Shown here: piece after piece, positions 15,741 to 24,206 of the stretch
Position numbering within the stretch: the stretch's first letter is position 1
Layout: every line of letters starts with the position of its first letter
Assembly: GCA_001767035.1 (NCBI GenBank)
Contig: MEKR01000164.1
Coordinates: 91,685 to 128,751, forward strand
Source: Acidobacteria bacterium RIFCSPLOWO2_02_FULL_61_28
Lineage (GTDB): Bacteria > Acidobacteriota > Terriglobia > 2-12-FULL-54-10
Reading direction: 5' to 3'
DNA length: 37,067 nt
Made by a program: the position numbers and the translations under genes
The notes under the pieces: model-generated
What the model was told of the DNA's origin: nothing
Databases searched by the model: none
Seen by the model: only the letters and a program-made list of their open reading frames with translations

Positions 15741-18575
15741 ATGGCGATTGAGAAAATCACGGTGCGCGGCGCGCGCCAGCACAACCTCAAAAACATTACC
15801 GTCGAGATTCCCCGCAACACCTTCACGGTGATTACGGGCTTGAGCGGCTCGGGGAAATCGTCACTCGCCTTCGACACCATCTACGCCGAAGGCCAGCGCC
15901 GCTACGTCGAGACGCTCTCGGCCTACGCGCGGCAGTTCCTCGACCAGATGGAGCGCCCGGACGTGGATACGGTCGAGGGCTTAAGCCCGGCCATTTCCAT
16001 TGAACAGAAAACGGCGTCGCACAGCCCGCGCTCGACCGTGGGAACCATCACGGAAATTTACGACTACCTGCGGCTGCTCTACGCGACCATCGGCGTCCCC
16101 TACTGTCCGAACTGCCGCAAGCCGATCTCGCGCCAGTCGGCGCAGCAGATCGTCGAGCGAGTGATGGCGCTACAGGGCAGCGACCGCGTCATGATCCTGG
16201 CGCCGCTGGTGCGCGGCCGCAAGGGGGAATTCAAGAAGGAACTCGAGAAGCTGGCCCGCGAAGGTTTTCTGCGCGCGCGCATTGACGGCGTGCTGCACAA
16301 TCTGGATGAGCCGATCCGCCTCGACCGGCGCAGGAACCACACCATCGAGGTCTTGGTGGACCGGCTGCTGGTACGGCCGGGCATTGAAAAGCGCGTGGAA
16401 GGCTCCATCGCCACAGCGATCAAACTGGCGAACGGGCTGGTGCTGGTTGCGGTCGTGGGCGGCGAGGAACATCTGTTTTCAGAAAAGCTGGCCTGCCCGG
16501 ATTGCGGAGCGAGCCTCCCGGCCTTCGAGCCGCGCTCATTTTCCTTCAACAGCAAGTACGGGGCCTGCGAGGTGTGCGAGGGCCTCGGCAGCAAATGGGA
16601 TTTGGATCCCACTAAGCTGATCGGGGACTGGTCGAAGCCGCTGCTCGACGGCGGCCTGGCCTTGCCGCTTGGCTCCGACTATTGGGCGCGGTCGCTCCAG
16701 GAAGTGGCCGCGGCGAATGAGTTTGATCTGCGGACTCCGTTTTGCGATTTGCCCAAAAAGGCGCAGAACCTGGTTCTCTATGGAACGCACGGAAATGGAC
16801 ATCCCGGTGGGGGAAAGCAGGTCCCTCGCTCCGCTCGGAATGACAAGAAGAGAGAGAGTCACTTTCCGGGGATCATCCCGCTGTTCCGGCAAGAGTACGA
16901 GCACACGCCTTCGGAGAGCTACCACGAGTGGCTGGCCCAATACATGTCGGCAGCGCCGTGCGCCGCCTGCGGAGGCCGCCGGCTGCGGCCGGAGAGCCTT
17001 GCGGTGCGCGTGGATCGTTATTCGATTGCCGACCTGACGGCGGCGCCGGTGGACCGCGCCGTCGAGATCGCCAGGAAATTGCGCCTCAATGACCGCGAAG
17101 AAAAACTCGCCGGGCGGATCGTGAGCGAGATTCGGGAGCGCCTCGAATTCCTGCGCGCCGTGGGCCTGGGCTACTTGAGCCTCGACCGCGCCGCCCCGAC
17201 GCTCTCGGGCGGCGAAGGCCAGCGGATTCGCCTGGCGGCGCAGATCGGCTCCAAGCTGCGCGGCGTGCTCTACGTGCTCGACGAACCTTCCATCGGCCTG
17301 CATCACCGCGACAACACGCGGCTGCTCGAGACTCTGGAAAATTTGCGCGACCTCGGCAACACCGTCCTGGTGGTCGAGCACGACGAGGAGACCATCCGGC
17401 GCGCCGATTACGTGGTGGACCTCGGGCCGGGCGCGGGACGGCACGGCGGCTACGTGGTCGCTGTCGGCAAGCCCGAGGAAATCGCCGCCACCGAGGCCTC
17501 GCTGACCGGCCAGTACATCGCCGGGAAATTGGCCATCCCGCTCCCGGCGGCGCGCCGCAGTCCGAACGGGAAGTTCCTGACCATCCGCGAAGCGCGCGCC
17601 AATAACCTGAAGAGCATTGATGTTTCGTTCCCGCTCGGGCTTCTGACGGTCATCACGGGCGTCTCCGGCTCGGGCAAGTCCACGCTCGTGAACGACATCC
17701 TCTACCACGCCCTGGCCCGGAAGCTTTACAAGGCCAAGGAAGAGCCGGGCACGCACAAGCGCATCGAAGGGGCGGACTGGATAGACAAGGTGATCTGCAT
17801 TGACCAGACGCCCATCGGACGCACGCCGCGCTCGAACCCGGCCACCTACACGGGCGTCTTCACGCCCATCCGCGAGCTGTTTGCGCTGCTGCCCGATTCG
17901 CGCGAGCGCGGGTATAAGCCGGGGCGTTTCAGCTTCAACGTGCGCGGCGGGCGCTGCGAAGCCTGCCAGGGCGACGGCCAGCGCCGCATCGAGATGAACT
18001 TCCTTCCGGATGTTTTTGTCACCTGCGACATCTGTCGCGGTCGCCGCTACAATTCCGAGACGCTCGCCGTCAAGTACAAGGGTCACTCGATCGCCGACAT
18101 CCTCGAGAGCACCGTGTCGGACGCTCTGCCGGTCCTGGAAAACATCCCGCAGATTATCCAGAAGCTCCGGACGCTGGCCGACGTGGGCCTGGGGTACATC
18201 CATCTCGGGCAGTCCTCGACGACGCTTTCGGGCGGGGAGGCGCAGCGGATCAAGCTGGCGCGCGAGCTGAGCCGCCGCCAGACCGGGCGCACCATGTACA
18301 TTCTCGATGAGCCGACCACGGGCCTGCATTTCGACGACGTGCGCAAGCTCCTCGACGTCCTCAACCGCTTGACGGGCCTGGGCAACACCGTCATCATCAT
18401 CGAGCATAATTTGGACGTGATCAAAACGGCGGATTGGGTGATTGACCTCGGGCCGGGAGGCGGCGAGGCGGGCGGCGAAATCGTCGCCCAGGGCACTCCC
18501 GAACAGGTTGTCAAAGTGGCAAGGTCGTTCACGGGGCAGGCGTTGGTGCGGCTCTTCCAGCGCCGCAAGCAGTAA
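15741..18575 (+). CDS. uvrA: Excinuclease ABC subunit A (944 aa)
   Basis: UvrA is the damage-recognition ATPase of nucleotide excision repair; it works as a dimer with UvrB in the cytoplasm. Both ABC modules are complete: Walker [10 protein letters not shown] (residues 33-41) and GVSGSGKST, signatures [12 protein letters not shown] and [12 protein letters not shown], and Walker [11 protein letters not shown] and [10 protein letters not shown]. The zinc modules CPDC...CEVC / CAAC and CEAC...CDIC are present. Length is normal for the family. A striking oddity is at residues about 353-372: between [10 protein letters not shown] and [13 protein letters not shown] the chain reads [19 protein letters not shown], encoded by a dispersed intergenic repeat. 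The position is a variable loop, so activity is probably retained. Confidence 0.97.
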   Translation: MAIEKITVRGARQHNLKNITVEIPRNTFTVITGLSGSGKSSLAFDTIYAEGQRRYVETLSAYARQFLDQMERPDVDTVEGLSPAISIEQKTASHSPRSTVGTITEIYDYLRLLYATIGVPYCPNCRKPISRQSAQQIVERVMALQGSDRVMILAPLVRGRKGEFKKELEKLAREGFLRARIDGVLHNLDEPIRLDRRRNHTIEVLVDRLLVRPGIEKRVEGSIATAIKLANGLVLVAVVGGEEHLFSEKLACPDCGASLPAFEPRSFSFNSKYGACEVCEGLGSKWDLDPTKLIGDWSKPLLDGGLALPLGSDYWARSLQEVAAANEFDLRTPFCDLPKKAQNLVLYGTHGNGHPGGGKQVPRSARNDKKRESHFPGIIPLFRQEYEHTPSESYHEWLAQYMSAAPCAACGGRRLRPESLAVRVDRYSIADLTAAPVDRAVEIARKLRLNDREEKLAGRIVSEIRERLEFLRAVGLGYLSLDRAAPTLSGGEGQRIRLAAQIGSKLRGVLYVLDEPSIGLHHRDNTRLLETLENLRDLGNTVLVVEHDEETIRRADYVVDLGPGAGRHGGYVVAVGKPEEIAATEASLTGQYIAGKLAIPLPAARRSPNGKFLTIREARANNLKSIDVSFPLGLLTVITGVSGSGKSTLVNDILYHALARKLYKAKEEPGTHKRIEGADWIDKVICIDQTPIGRTPRSNPATYTGVFTPIRELFALLPDSRERGYKPGRFSFNVRGGRCEACQGDGQRRIEMNFLPDVFVTCDICRGRRYNSETLAVKYKGHSIADILESTVSDALPVLENIPQIIQKLRTLADVGLGYIHLGQSSTTLSGGEAQRIKLARELSRRQTGRTMYILDEPTTGLHFDDVRKLLDVLNRLTGLGNTVIIIEHNLDVIKTADWVIDLGPGGGEAGGEIVAQGTPEQVVKVARSFTGQALVRLFQRRKQ
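16811..16845 (+). repeat. Dispersed repeat inserted in frame in uvrA
   Basis: The 35-nt segment matches 22258-22292 at 30 of 35 positions (shared GGGAAAGCAG..., ...TCGCT.CGCTC...). It belongs to the widespread repeat whose other-strand translation gives peptides such as 'PERSEG' or 'SGARDLL'. Here it is read as [13 protein letters not shown] within UvrA. Confidence 0.75.
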
Positions 18576-18577
18576 GA

Positions 18578-18694
18578 TGCCACAGAGACACCGAGGAAAG
18601 AAGGAAGTCGGAAGTCAGGAGTCAGAATGGGACTGCGAATGCTTTTCTTCTGGCTTCTGAATTCTTCTTCTGTGTCTCCGTGCCCCTGTGGGCA
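18578..18694. repeat. Imperfect inverted repeat after uvrA
   Basis: TGCCACAGAGACACCGAGGA (18578-18597) is roughly mirrored by TCTGTGTCTCCGTGCCCCTG... (18669-18694). The interior contains the GAAGTCGGAAGTCAGGAGTC motif that is also seen near 21690. It starts two bases after the uvrA stop codon and probably folds in the transcript. It is a dispersed repeat of the 'cacagagacac' type rather than a classic terminator. Confidence 0.5.
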
Positions 18695-18709
18695 ATGAGG
18701 AAGTAAACG

Positions 18710-18814
18710 ATGCTGAAACCAGGAACCTTTCTGGGCCATTACGAAATCCTTGCGCTGCTCGGCGTGGGTGGCATGGACAAGGCGTTCCGCGCGCTGGTGA
18801 TGGAGAAGCATTAG
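18710..18814 (+). pseudogene. Second Ser/Thr kinase relic (34 codons)
   Basis: The frame opens MLKPGTFLGHYEILALLGVGGM, the start of an acidobacterial Ser/Thr kinase including the first glycines of the nucleotide-binding loop. Where the family reads GEVYRA it has DKAFRA, codon by codon alignable, and it then ends LVMEKH-stop. Everything after the first beta-hairpin is missing. It sits between uvrA and the restriction-modification gene and is below the ORF-track cutoff. It is related to the relic at 13022, with the same frame and similar DNA. Confidence 0.65.
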
Positions 18815-18830
18815 AGTTTGTCCGGAGGCG

Positions 18831-18836
18831 GTATAA
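18831..18836 (+). promoter_or_regulatory. TATAAT box 9 nt before the restriction-modification start
   Basis: A perfect TATAAT lies so close to the ATG (18846) that a transcript from it would be nearly leaderless. No good -35 is seen at 17 nt, and GGAGG at 18823 is too far upstream for a normal ribosome-binding site. Confidence 0.3.
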
Positions 18837-18845
18837 TCGTTTGCC

Positions 18846-21380
18846 ATGCCGACCAAGGTTGCCATCCCCGTTACCATCAGGGAACCAGCGTGGAGTGTGC
18901 CCCCTGAACGGGATATTCTTGAACATGTGGATTTTTACCGGCAAGACGCCTCCCGGAAGCTTGACAAGCGCAGGCGGGCCGAAATGGGACAGTTCCTCAC
19001 CCCTGCACCGGTTGCACGCATTATGGCAGGCATGTTCCAAAGTCCGCGCGAAACCGTCCGGCTACTCGATGCCGGAGCTGGCGTCGGTTCCTTGACAGCC
19101 GCCTGGATTAGCTGGGTCTGCAGCCGAGAGAATCGCCCTCGGAAGGTCTCGGTTACGGCGTTTGAGATAGACCCAATCCTTTCTGAATACCTAGCATCTA
19201 CCCTTGAAATGTGCCGCCGCCGTTGCGAAGAGATCGGCATCAGCTTCACGTCCGAACTCGTGCAAGAGGATTTTGTCAAGATGGCCGTTGACCAACTCCG
19301 CGCTCCTCTTTTTAGGCAGTCGGCAGAGGGCTATGATTGTGCCATTCTCAATCCACCCTACCGGAAAATCAACTCCGAATCCGAAATTAGACTAGCACTC
19401 AGGCTTGTTGATATCGAGACCAGTAACCTGTACGCAGCGTTCCTTGCTTTGGTTTCACGGCTTTTGCGGCCAAGCGGCGAATTGGTTGCAATCACACCAA
19501 GGAGTTTCTGCAATGGCCCGTACTTCCGTCCCTTCCGGGAGATGTTCTTGTCTCTGATGGCTCTCAAGCGAATCCATGTTTTCGAATCTCGCAAGCGGGC
19601 CTTCAAGGACGACGATGTGCTTCAGGAAAACGTTATCTTTCATGCGATCCGTGGGGGGGCCAAGGACGGTGCCGTTACGATTGCCTCTAGCACAGGTCCT
19701 GGTGACGAACTGCCCACCTTAAGGGACGTTCCATACTCTCAAGTCGTCTCTCCCCTCGACCCCGATTCCTTCATTCACATCGTCCCGGACGACATTGGTC
19801 AGCAGATTGCTGAGCAGATGGCTCACTTTGCAACTTCTCTCGAAGAACTCGGCATAAGTGTCTCAACTGGTCGTGTCGTTGACTTTCGGGCTGCCAAGTA
19901 CCTACGCGCCAACCCCTCCGACAACACCGCGCCTCTTATCTATCCACACCACCTGTCGAATGGATTCGTTTCTTGGCCGAAGCATCACGCAAAGAAACCG
20001 AACGCGGTTCTTATCGCTCCCGCTACGATTGATTCCCTTGTCCCTTCGGGGACTTATGTTCTCGTAAAACGTTTTTCCGCTAAAGAGGAGCGCCGGAGGA
20101 TTGTTGCTGCAATTTTTGACCCGAAGAAATTGCAAGCAGACCTTCTTGCTTTTGAGAATCACCTTAACTACTACCACAAGGATGGAGAAGGTCTTCCGGG
20201 AAAGCTGGCTTCCGGTCTGGCGGTTTTTCTCAATTCAACTCTCGTGGACTTATACTTCCGGAATTTCAATGGTCACACCCAGGTCAATGCCGCCGACCTC
20301 CGAATGCTACGCTATCCGCCGAGAGAAGAGTTGGAACGTCTCGGTTCGAGGATAGGCGACTCCCTTCCGCACCAAGACGAGATTGACCGTCTGATACATG
20401 ACGAACTTATGCCAAAAAACCTAAACATCCCAAACCCAGTCGAGGCAAAAAAGAAGATCGAACAGGCGCTGGAGATTCTCAAAGTGTTAGGGTTCCCCCG
20501 TCAACAACACAACGAGCGCTCTGCCCTCACATTGCTTGCTTTGCTTGACCTCAAACCCAGAGACTACTGGTCTGATGCAAACAATCCGCTTCGGGGAATT
20601 ACCCAGATGCTGGACTTCTTTGCGGAGCATTATGGTAAGCGTTACGCTCCAAACTCCCGCGAGACGGTCCGACGCCAAACCGTTCACCAATTCAGACAAG
20701 CAGGACTGATCCTTGAAAACCCTGACAACCCGTCACGACCAACCAACAGCGGCCAGACGGTTTACCAGATCGAGCCTAGTTCCCTCCAGGTGTTGCGCAC
20801 CTACGCCACTGACGGATGGATCACTGCTCTCAAGGGCTACCTTTCAGCCTCGGAAACGCTGGCAACCCGCTACGCCCAACACCGTGAGATGCAGAAAATA
20901 CCTCTTCAGATAAAAGAGGGTCATGTCGTTGCACTCTCACCCGGTGGACAGAACGTGTTGATTGAGAAAATTATTCCGGAGTTCTGTCCTCGGTTCACGC
21001 CGGGAGGGAAGGTGATCTATGTCGGGGACACTGCCGATAAGTTCGCATATTTCGACAAGGAAGCGCTTGCAGATCTCGGTGTCGAAGTGGACGAACACGG
21101 CAAGATGCCGGATGTGGTGATTCACCATGTAGAGAAAGACTGGCTGGTACTCATCGAGGCAGTCACAAGCCACGGCCCCGTGAATCCGAAGCGACACAAT
21201 GAGCTCAAGGAGCTTTTCCGAGAGTCCAGGATTGGACTTGTTTTCGTCACAGCCTTCCTGACGCGCCGGGATATGATCAAGTACCTGGGCGAAATCGCTT
21301 GGGAAACCGAAGTGTGGGTCGCGGAGACGCCGACCCATTTGATCCACTTCAACGGAGAGCGATTCTTGGGGCCGTATTGA
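18846..21380 (+). CDS. Single-chain restriction-modification protein: N6-adenine methylase + BsuBI/PstI-type endonuclease (844 aa)
   Basis: Residues 1 to about 520 form an N6-adenine DNA methyltransferase of the PstI/Eco57I-like class: GQFLTPAPVARIM, SAM-binding motif I LLDAGAGVGSL (residues 73-83) and catalytic NPPY (about 168-171, in CAILNPPYRKI). From about residue 525 a complete BsuBI/PstI-type endonuclease follows: a helical DNA-binding part (ALEILKVLGFPRQQHNERSA...) and a PD-(D/E)xK-like core with PDVVIHH (about 754) and LIEAVTSHGPVNPKRH (about 769). In the classical systems these are two separate proteins of about 500 and 320 residues; here the sum is one chain. The target may be CTGCAG-like, by family only. 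Lower GC than uvrA suggests transfer. No separate controller gene is seen. Confidence 0.88.
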   Translation: MPTKVAIPVTIREPAWSVPPERDILEHVDFYRQDASRKLDKRRRAEMGQFLTPAPVARIMAGMFQSPRETVRLLDAGAGVGSLTAAWISWVCSRENRPRKVSVTAFEIDPILSEYLASTLEMCRRRCEEIGISFTSELVQEDFVKMAVDQLRAPLFRQSAEGYDCAILNPPYRKINSESEIRLALRLVDIETSNLYAAFLALVSRLLRPSGELVAITPRSFCNGPYFRPFREMFLSLMALKRIHVFESRKRAFKDDDVLQENVIFHAIRGGAKDGAVTIASSTGPGDELPTLRDVPYSQVVSPLDPDSFIHIVPDDIGQQIAEQMAHFATSLEELGISVSTGRVVDFRAAKYLRANPSDNTAPLIYPHHLSNGFVSWPKHHAKKPNAVLIAPATIDSLVPSGTYVLVKRFSAKEERRRIVAAIFDPKKLQADLLAFENHLNYYHKDGEGLPGKLASGLAVFLNSTLVDLYFRNFNGHTQVNAADLRMLRYPPREELERLGSRIGDSLPHQDEIDRLIHDELMPKNLNIPNPVEAKKKIEQALEILKVLGFPRQQHNERSALTLLALLDLKPRDYWSDANNPLRGITQMLDFFAEHYGKRYAPNSRETVRRQTVHQFRQAGLILENPDNPSRPTNSGQTVYQIEPSSLQVLRTYATDGWITALKGYLSASETLATRYAQHREMQKIPLQIKEGHVVALSPGGQNVLIEKIIPEFCPRFTPGGKVIYVGDTADKFAYFDKEALADLGVEVDEHGKMPDVVIHHVEKDWLVLIEAVTSHGPVNPKRHNELKELFRESRIGLVFVTAFLTRRDMIKYLGEIAWETEVWVAETPTHLIHFNGERFLGPY

Positions 21381-21473
21381 ACACCACAGGCTGTCCTCGG
21401 CCGGTTATCTTAGAATGGCCAGAGCGCCCTGGGCGGCAGCTCTTGGCATCACGGGACCGGCAGGAGCGGGCCG

Positions 21474-21578
21474 GGCCGGTGGCGGTTTCGAGTGGGCGAT
21501 TATCGCATCCGCTTCGATATCGAGGGCCGGCTGCTCCTTTTCTACCGCGTCTGTCACCGGCGGGAAGTGTATGAATAA
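21474..21578 (+). pseudogene. RelE/ParE toxin C-terminal fragment
   Basis: One frame reads GRWRFRVGDYRIRFDIEG, then LLLFYRVCHRREVYE and TAA at 21576-21578. This is the diagnostic last part of RelE/ParE toxins (WRxRVGDYRxxxxI...V..V.HRREVY). The N-terminal half is not in the same frame and no start codon or antitoxin gene is found next to it. The ORF track shows only other frames. It is a toxin remnant left beside the restriction-modification gene. Confidence 0.55.
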
Positions 21579-21768
21579 AGCAGTGAGGAGTGAGAAGTGA
21601 CGAGTGACGAGCGAATCGGAGCCGCCCTTCGGCTTACGCTCAGGGCCGTGAGCGACAGTCGAACGGCGACCGTCAGCGAGCGGCAGGGTAGAAGTCAGGG
21701 CGAGGAGTCAGAAGTGTGGATAGATTCGTGCCTTTCCGGGTAGATAATGGAGTTGTGAGGGGTCAGCC

Positions 21769-22011
21769 ATGCTGAGGAACTACATTCAAGCAGCGATGCG
21801 GCAAGCGCGATACGAAATTCTGCCGGACGACGGAACCTACTATGGAGAAATCCCCGGATTTGAAGGGGTCTATGCCAACGCGGACAAACTGGAAGCTTGC
21901 CGGGAGGAGTTGGAGGAGGTTCTGGAAGAGTGGTTGCTGCTGGGAATCTCGCGCAACCACCCGCTGCCGGTCGTGGATGGGATTGAGTTGACGATTAAAG
22001 AGACCGTGTAA
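21769..22011 (+). CDS. hicB: HicB-family antitoxin 1 (80 aa)
   Basis: The protein begins MLRNYIQAAMRQARYEILPD and continues GTYYGEIPGFEGVYANADK, the RNase-H-like partial fold of HicB antitoxins. It then has ACREELEEVLEEWLLLGI and a short tail (LPVVDGIELTIKE). A GAGGGG ribosome-binding site lies 6 nt before ATG. It overlaps the next start by one base (TAATG), the usual tight coupling to hicA, but the hicA that follows is frameshifted. It should neutralise HicA by direct binding and autoregulate the operon; no separate DNA-binding domain is seen. Confidence 0.88.
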   Translation: MLRNYIQAAMRQARYEILPDDGTYYGEIPGFEGVYANADKLEACREELEEVLEEWLLLGISRNHPLPVVDGIELTIKETV

Positions 22012-22230
22012 TGCCTCGTCTTGGTCCCATTGGCCGTGAGGACCTGATTTTCTATTTGAAAACGACTTGGATTTGAGGGTCCGTATTCCGGCGGGAAGCA
22101 TCCATTCATGGTCAGAGGTAATTCCCGCCTCGCAATTCCCAATCCTCACCGGAAAGAAATCGGAATCTCTCTGGTCAGTCGCATTCTCCGGCAAGCAGGA
22201 ATTGACAAGGGCGAGTGGGAGGAATTGTGA
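22011..22230 (+). pseudogene. hicA: HicA toxin 1, frameshifted in an A4 run
   Basis: From the ATG at 22011 the frame reads MPRLGPIGREDLIFYLK and then leaves the family and stops. In the next frame the DNA reads RLGFEGPYSGGKHPFMVRGN and IPNPHRKEIG...SRILRQAGIDKGEWEEL and ends at TGA 22228-22230. Removing one A from the AAAA at 22059-22062 joins the two parts into a 72-residue HicA of normal length. The catalytic His is present in GGKH. HicA is a small dsRBD-fold mRNA interferase. Either the toxin is inactivated by a single-base insertion or the assembly has a homopolymer error; the A-rich site also allows ribosomal slippage. The ORF track misses the gene. Confidence 0.8.
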
Positions 22231-22257
22231 AACCGGGAGGGGTTGTCAACGAATCGC

Positions 22258-22292
22258 GGGAAAGCAGATCCTTCGCTGCGCTCAGGATGACA
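22258..22292 (+). repeat. Intergenic copy of the repeat found inside uvrA
   Basis: GGGAAAGCAGATCCTTCGCT and the following CGCTCAGGATGACA form the standard version of this dispersed repeat. It lies between hicA and the next gene and matches the uvrA insert at 30 of 35 positions. Confidence 0.75.
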
Positions 22293-22321
22293 GCACTCGG
22301 GGTGCAGCCCGGTAAAAACGC

Positions 22322-23302
22322 ATGAGCGTCTATAAGGAAAAACCGCTGGACCGGACGGGGTTGAAGACGATCCCGCTGGCGGAGCGCCCGGCAAAGGTAA
22401 CGGTGAGCCAGTTTGCGCGGCCCTACCAGAAAGGCGAAGGGGTGACGGGGCTGGTCGAGTCCATGCCGCGGATTCTGGCGGGGGTGAGTTTCCGCGAGGT
22501 GGTCGAGGCCGTCTGGCGCGCTTGGGAGATCGAGAAGCCGATTCTGTGGGGGCTGGGCGGCCACGTCGTCAAGGTGGGTCTGGGGCCGACGCTGATTGAC
22601 CTCATGGAGCGCGGGTTCGTGAGCGGCATCGCCATGAACGGCTCGACCGCGATCCACGACTTCGAGGTGGCGCTGGTTGGGGCCACGTCCGAGGAGGTGG
22701 ACGCGGCGCTGCCCGGAGGCAAGTTCGGCATGGCCGAGGAAACCGGCGCGTGGATGAATCAGGCCATCACCGACGGCGACGCGCGCGAGATCGGCATCGG
22801 CGAAGCCTTGGGGGAATTCCTGCTCCGGAAATTCGAGGAGTCCTCCAGCTCAACGAAAACGAGCGTGGCCTTCCCGAATGCCAGCCTGCTCCTGCAAGCC
22901 TACCGGCGGCGGATTCCCGTGACGGTTCACGTGGCGATCGGGACCGATACGCCGCACAACCACCCTCTGGCCGACGGGCGCGCCATCGGCGGCGCATCGC
23001 ATCGGGACTTCCTGCTCTTCGGCGGATTGGTGCGCAACCTCGAAGGCGGCGGCGTGTATCTGAACGTCGGCTCGGCGGTCGTCCTGCCGGAGGTGTTCTT
23101 GAAAGCCGTCTCGGCGGCGCGCAACCTGGGACACCCGCTCCAGAATTTTACGACCGTCAACCTGGACTTCGTGCAGCACTATCGGCCGACCGAAAACGTG
23201 GTACGCCGTCCGACGCTCGAGAGCGGCCAGGGCTACGCCCTCACCGGGCACCACGAAATCCTGTTACCGTTACTGGCGGCGGCCCTGGTCGAGCATGAAT
23301 GA
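22322..23302 (+). CDS. Conserved protein, possibly deoxyhypusine-synthase-like fold (326 aa)
   Basis: I do not recognise this protein with certainty. It has glycine-rich, Rossmann-like segments (ILWGLGGHVVKVGLGPTLID; GFVSGIAMNGSTAIHDFEVAL), a GATSEEVDAALPGGKFGMAEETG stretch, and conserved-looking histidines (VTVHVAIGTDTPHNHPLADG; ASHRDFLLFGG). The pattern 'NG...IHDFE.AL.G.TSE.V' recalls proteins of the deoxyhypusine-synthase superfamily found in bacteria that do not make hypusine, so the reaction is unknown. It ends 6 nt before a CPBP protease gene and precedes mtnA on the same strand, suggesting one transcript. No signal peptide; cytoplasmic. Confidence 0.6.
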   Translation: MSVYKEKPLDRTGLKTIPLAERPAKVTVSQFARPYQKGEGVTGLVESMPRILAGVSFREVVEAVWRAWEIEKPILWGLGGHVVKVGLGPTLIDLMERGFVSGIAMNGSTAIHDFEVALVGATSEEVDAALPGGKFGMAEETGAWMNQAITDGDAREIGIGEALGEFLLRKFEESSSSTKTSVAFPNASLLLQAYRRRIPVTVHVAIGTDTPHNHPLADGRAIGGASHRDFLLFGGLVRNLEGGGVYLNVGSAVVLPEVFLKAVSAARNLGHPLQNFTTVNLDFVQHYRPTENVVRRPTLESGQGYALTGHHEILLPLLAAALVEHE

Positions 23303-23308
23303 TCGAGC

Positions 23309-24187
23309 ATGAATGAATTCGAGCCGGGAACAACCGAAAACACCGAGCTAATCTCGTCCTCCGAGAATTCTGGGGGAACCGAGGGCGCGTCCCAACTCTC
23401 GCTATGGGGGGAGGAACCCGGAGGGCTTGCCCCGGTCAGCCCGCCGGAACCTCTGGACCCGCCTTGGACCCTCGCCGATCTGGGGTTCTTTGTCCTCTTC
23501 GCTGCCGTGATTGCGTTTCCCCTGGCGAACCTGGCAGTGGTCGGAGTCTTTCTCGCCCTGCGCTACAGCCTGGGATGGGAGCTCACCGTCGAGCAGGCCT
23601 TCACCCGCACGCCGTTTGTGGTTTCGATGCAGACCGGATGGGAAGGGCTTTGGCTCGTCTTCATCTACCTGACGATCACGTTCAAGTATGGGCGGCAGTT
23701 CTGGCAGGCCATCAAATGGACGCGCGGGCCGCATCCGTGGGCAGCTTATCTGGTGGGAGGAGCGGGGCTGGCCGTGCTGGCGCAACTGCTCTTCTACCTC
23801 TCTCCGACCGAGAACGAGCTGCCGATCGAACGCTTGTTTACCAGCCCGGCGGCGGGCTATCTGCTGACGCTTTTTGGGATTTGCGTGGCGCCGTTTGTCG
23901 AAGAGCTGGTGTTTCGCGGATTCTTCTATCCGGTATTTGAGCGGCTTTGGGGTTTCGTGGCGGCGGTCGTGCTGACGGCGCTCCTGTTCGCCTCGATCCA
24001 CGCTTCGCAGTTGTGGGGCGGCTGGCAGGAGATTGCGGCGATTTTTGGGGTCGGGTTGACTCTGTCCTACTTCCGGGGTAAGACCGGCTCGCTGGTCCCT
24101 TCGTTTCTGATGCACCTGGCGTATAATACGGCGCTCTTTGTTTCGCTATACTTTTCGACAGACCGCTTCCGCACGTTGAGCGGATAG
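23309..24187 (+). CDS. CPBP-family intramembrane metalloprotease (292 aa)
   Basis: After a soluble acidic N-terminus of about 55 residues there are roughly seven hydrophobic spans. The active-site motifs of the CAAX-processing/bacteriocin-immunity (CPBP, Abi) family are present: [18 protein letters not shown] (EExxxR), FASIHASQ (the FxxxH motif) and [11 protein letters not shown]. These residues bind a metal within the membrane and cleave peptides there; the substrate is unknown. The start region is unusual: a duplicated 12-mer GAGCATGAATGA spans the end of the upstream gene and the start of this one, so an earlier stop may have been created by duplication. No clear ribosome-binding site is visible, and coupling to the upstream gene is likely. 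Confidence 0.88.
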   Translation: MNEFEPGTTENTELISSSENSGGTEGASQLSLWGEEPGGLAPVSPPEPLDPPWTLADLGFFVLFAAVIAFPLANLAVVGVFLALRYSLGWELTVEQAFTRTPFVVSMQTGWEGLWLVFIYLTITFKYGRQFWQAIKWTRGPHPWAAYLVGGAGLAVLAQLLFYLSPTENELPIERLFTSPAAGYLLTLFGICVAPFVEELVFRGFFYPVFERLWGFVAAVVLTALLFASIHASQLWGGWQEIAAIFGVGLTLSYFRGKTGSLVPSFLMHLAYNTALFVSLYFSTDRFRTLSG

Positions 24188-24206
24188 CGGGTGCCCGTTC
24201 TGCAAA

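Noticed and set aside
16536-18407. 623-aa minus-strand ORF inside uvrA
   Set aside because: Antisense shadow of uvrA; no ribosome-binding site or recognisable protein features.
22067-22315. 82-aa ORF after hicB
   Set aside because: It is the wrong frame; HicA residues are found in the other two frames across the A4 run.
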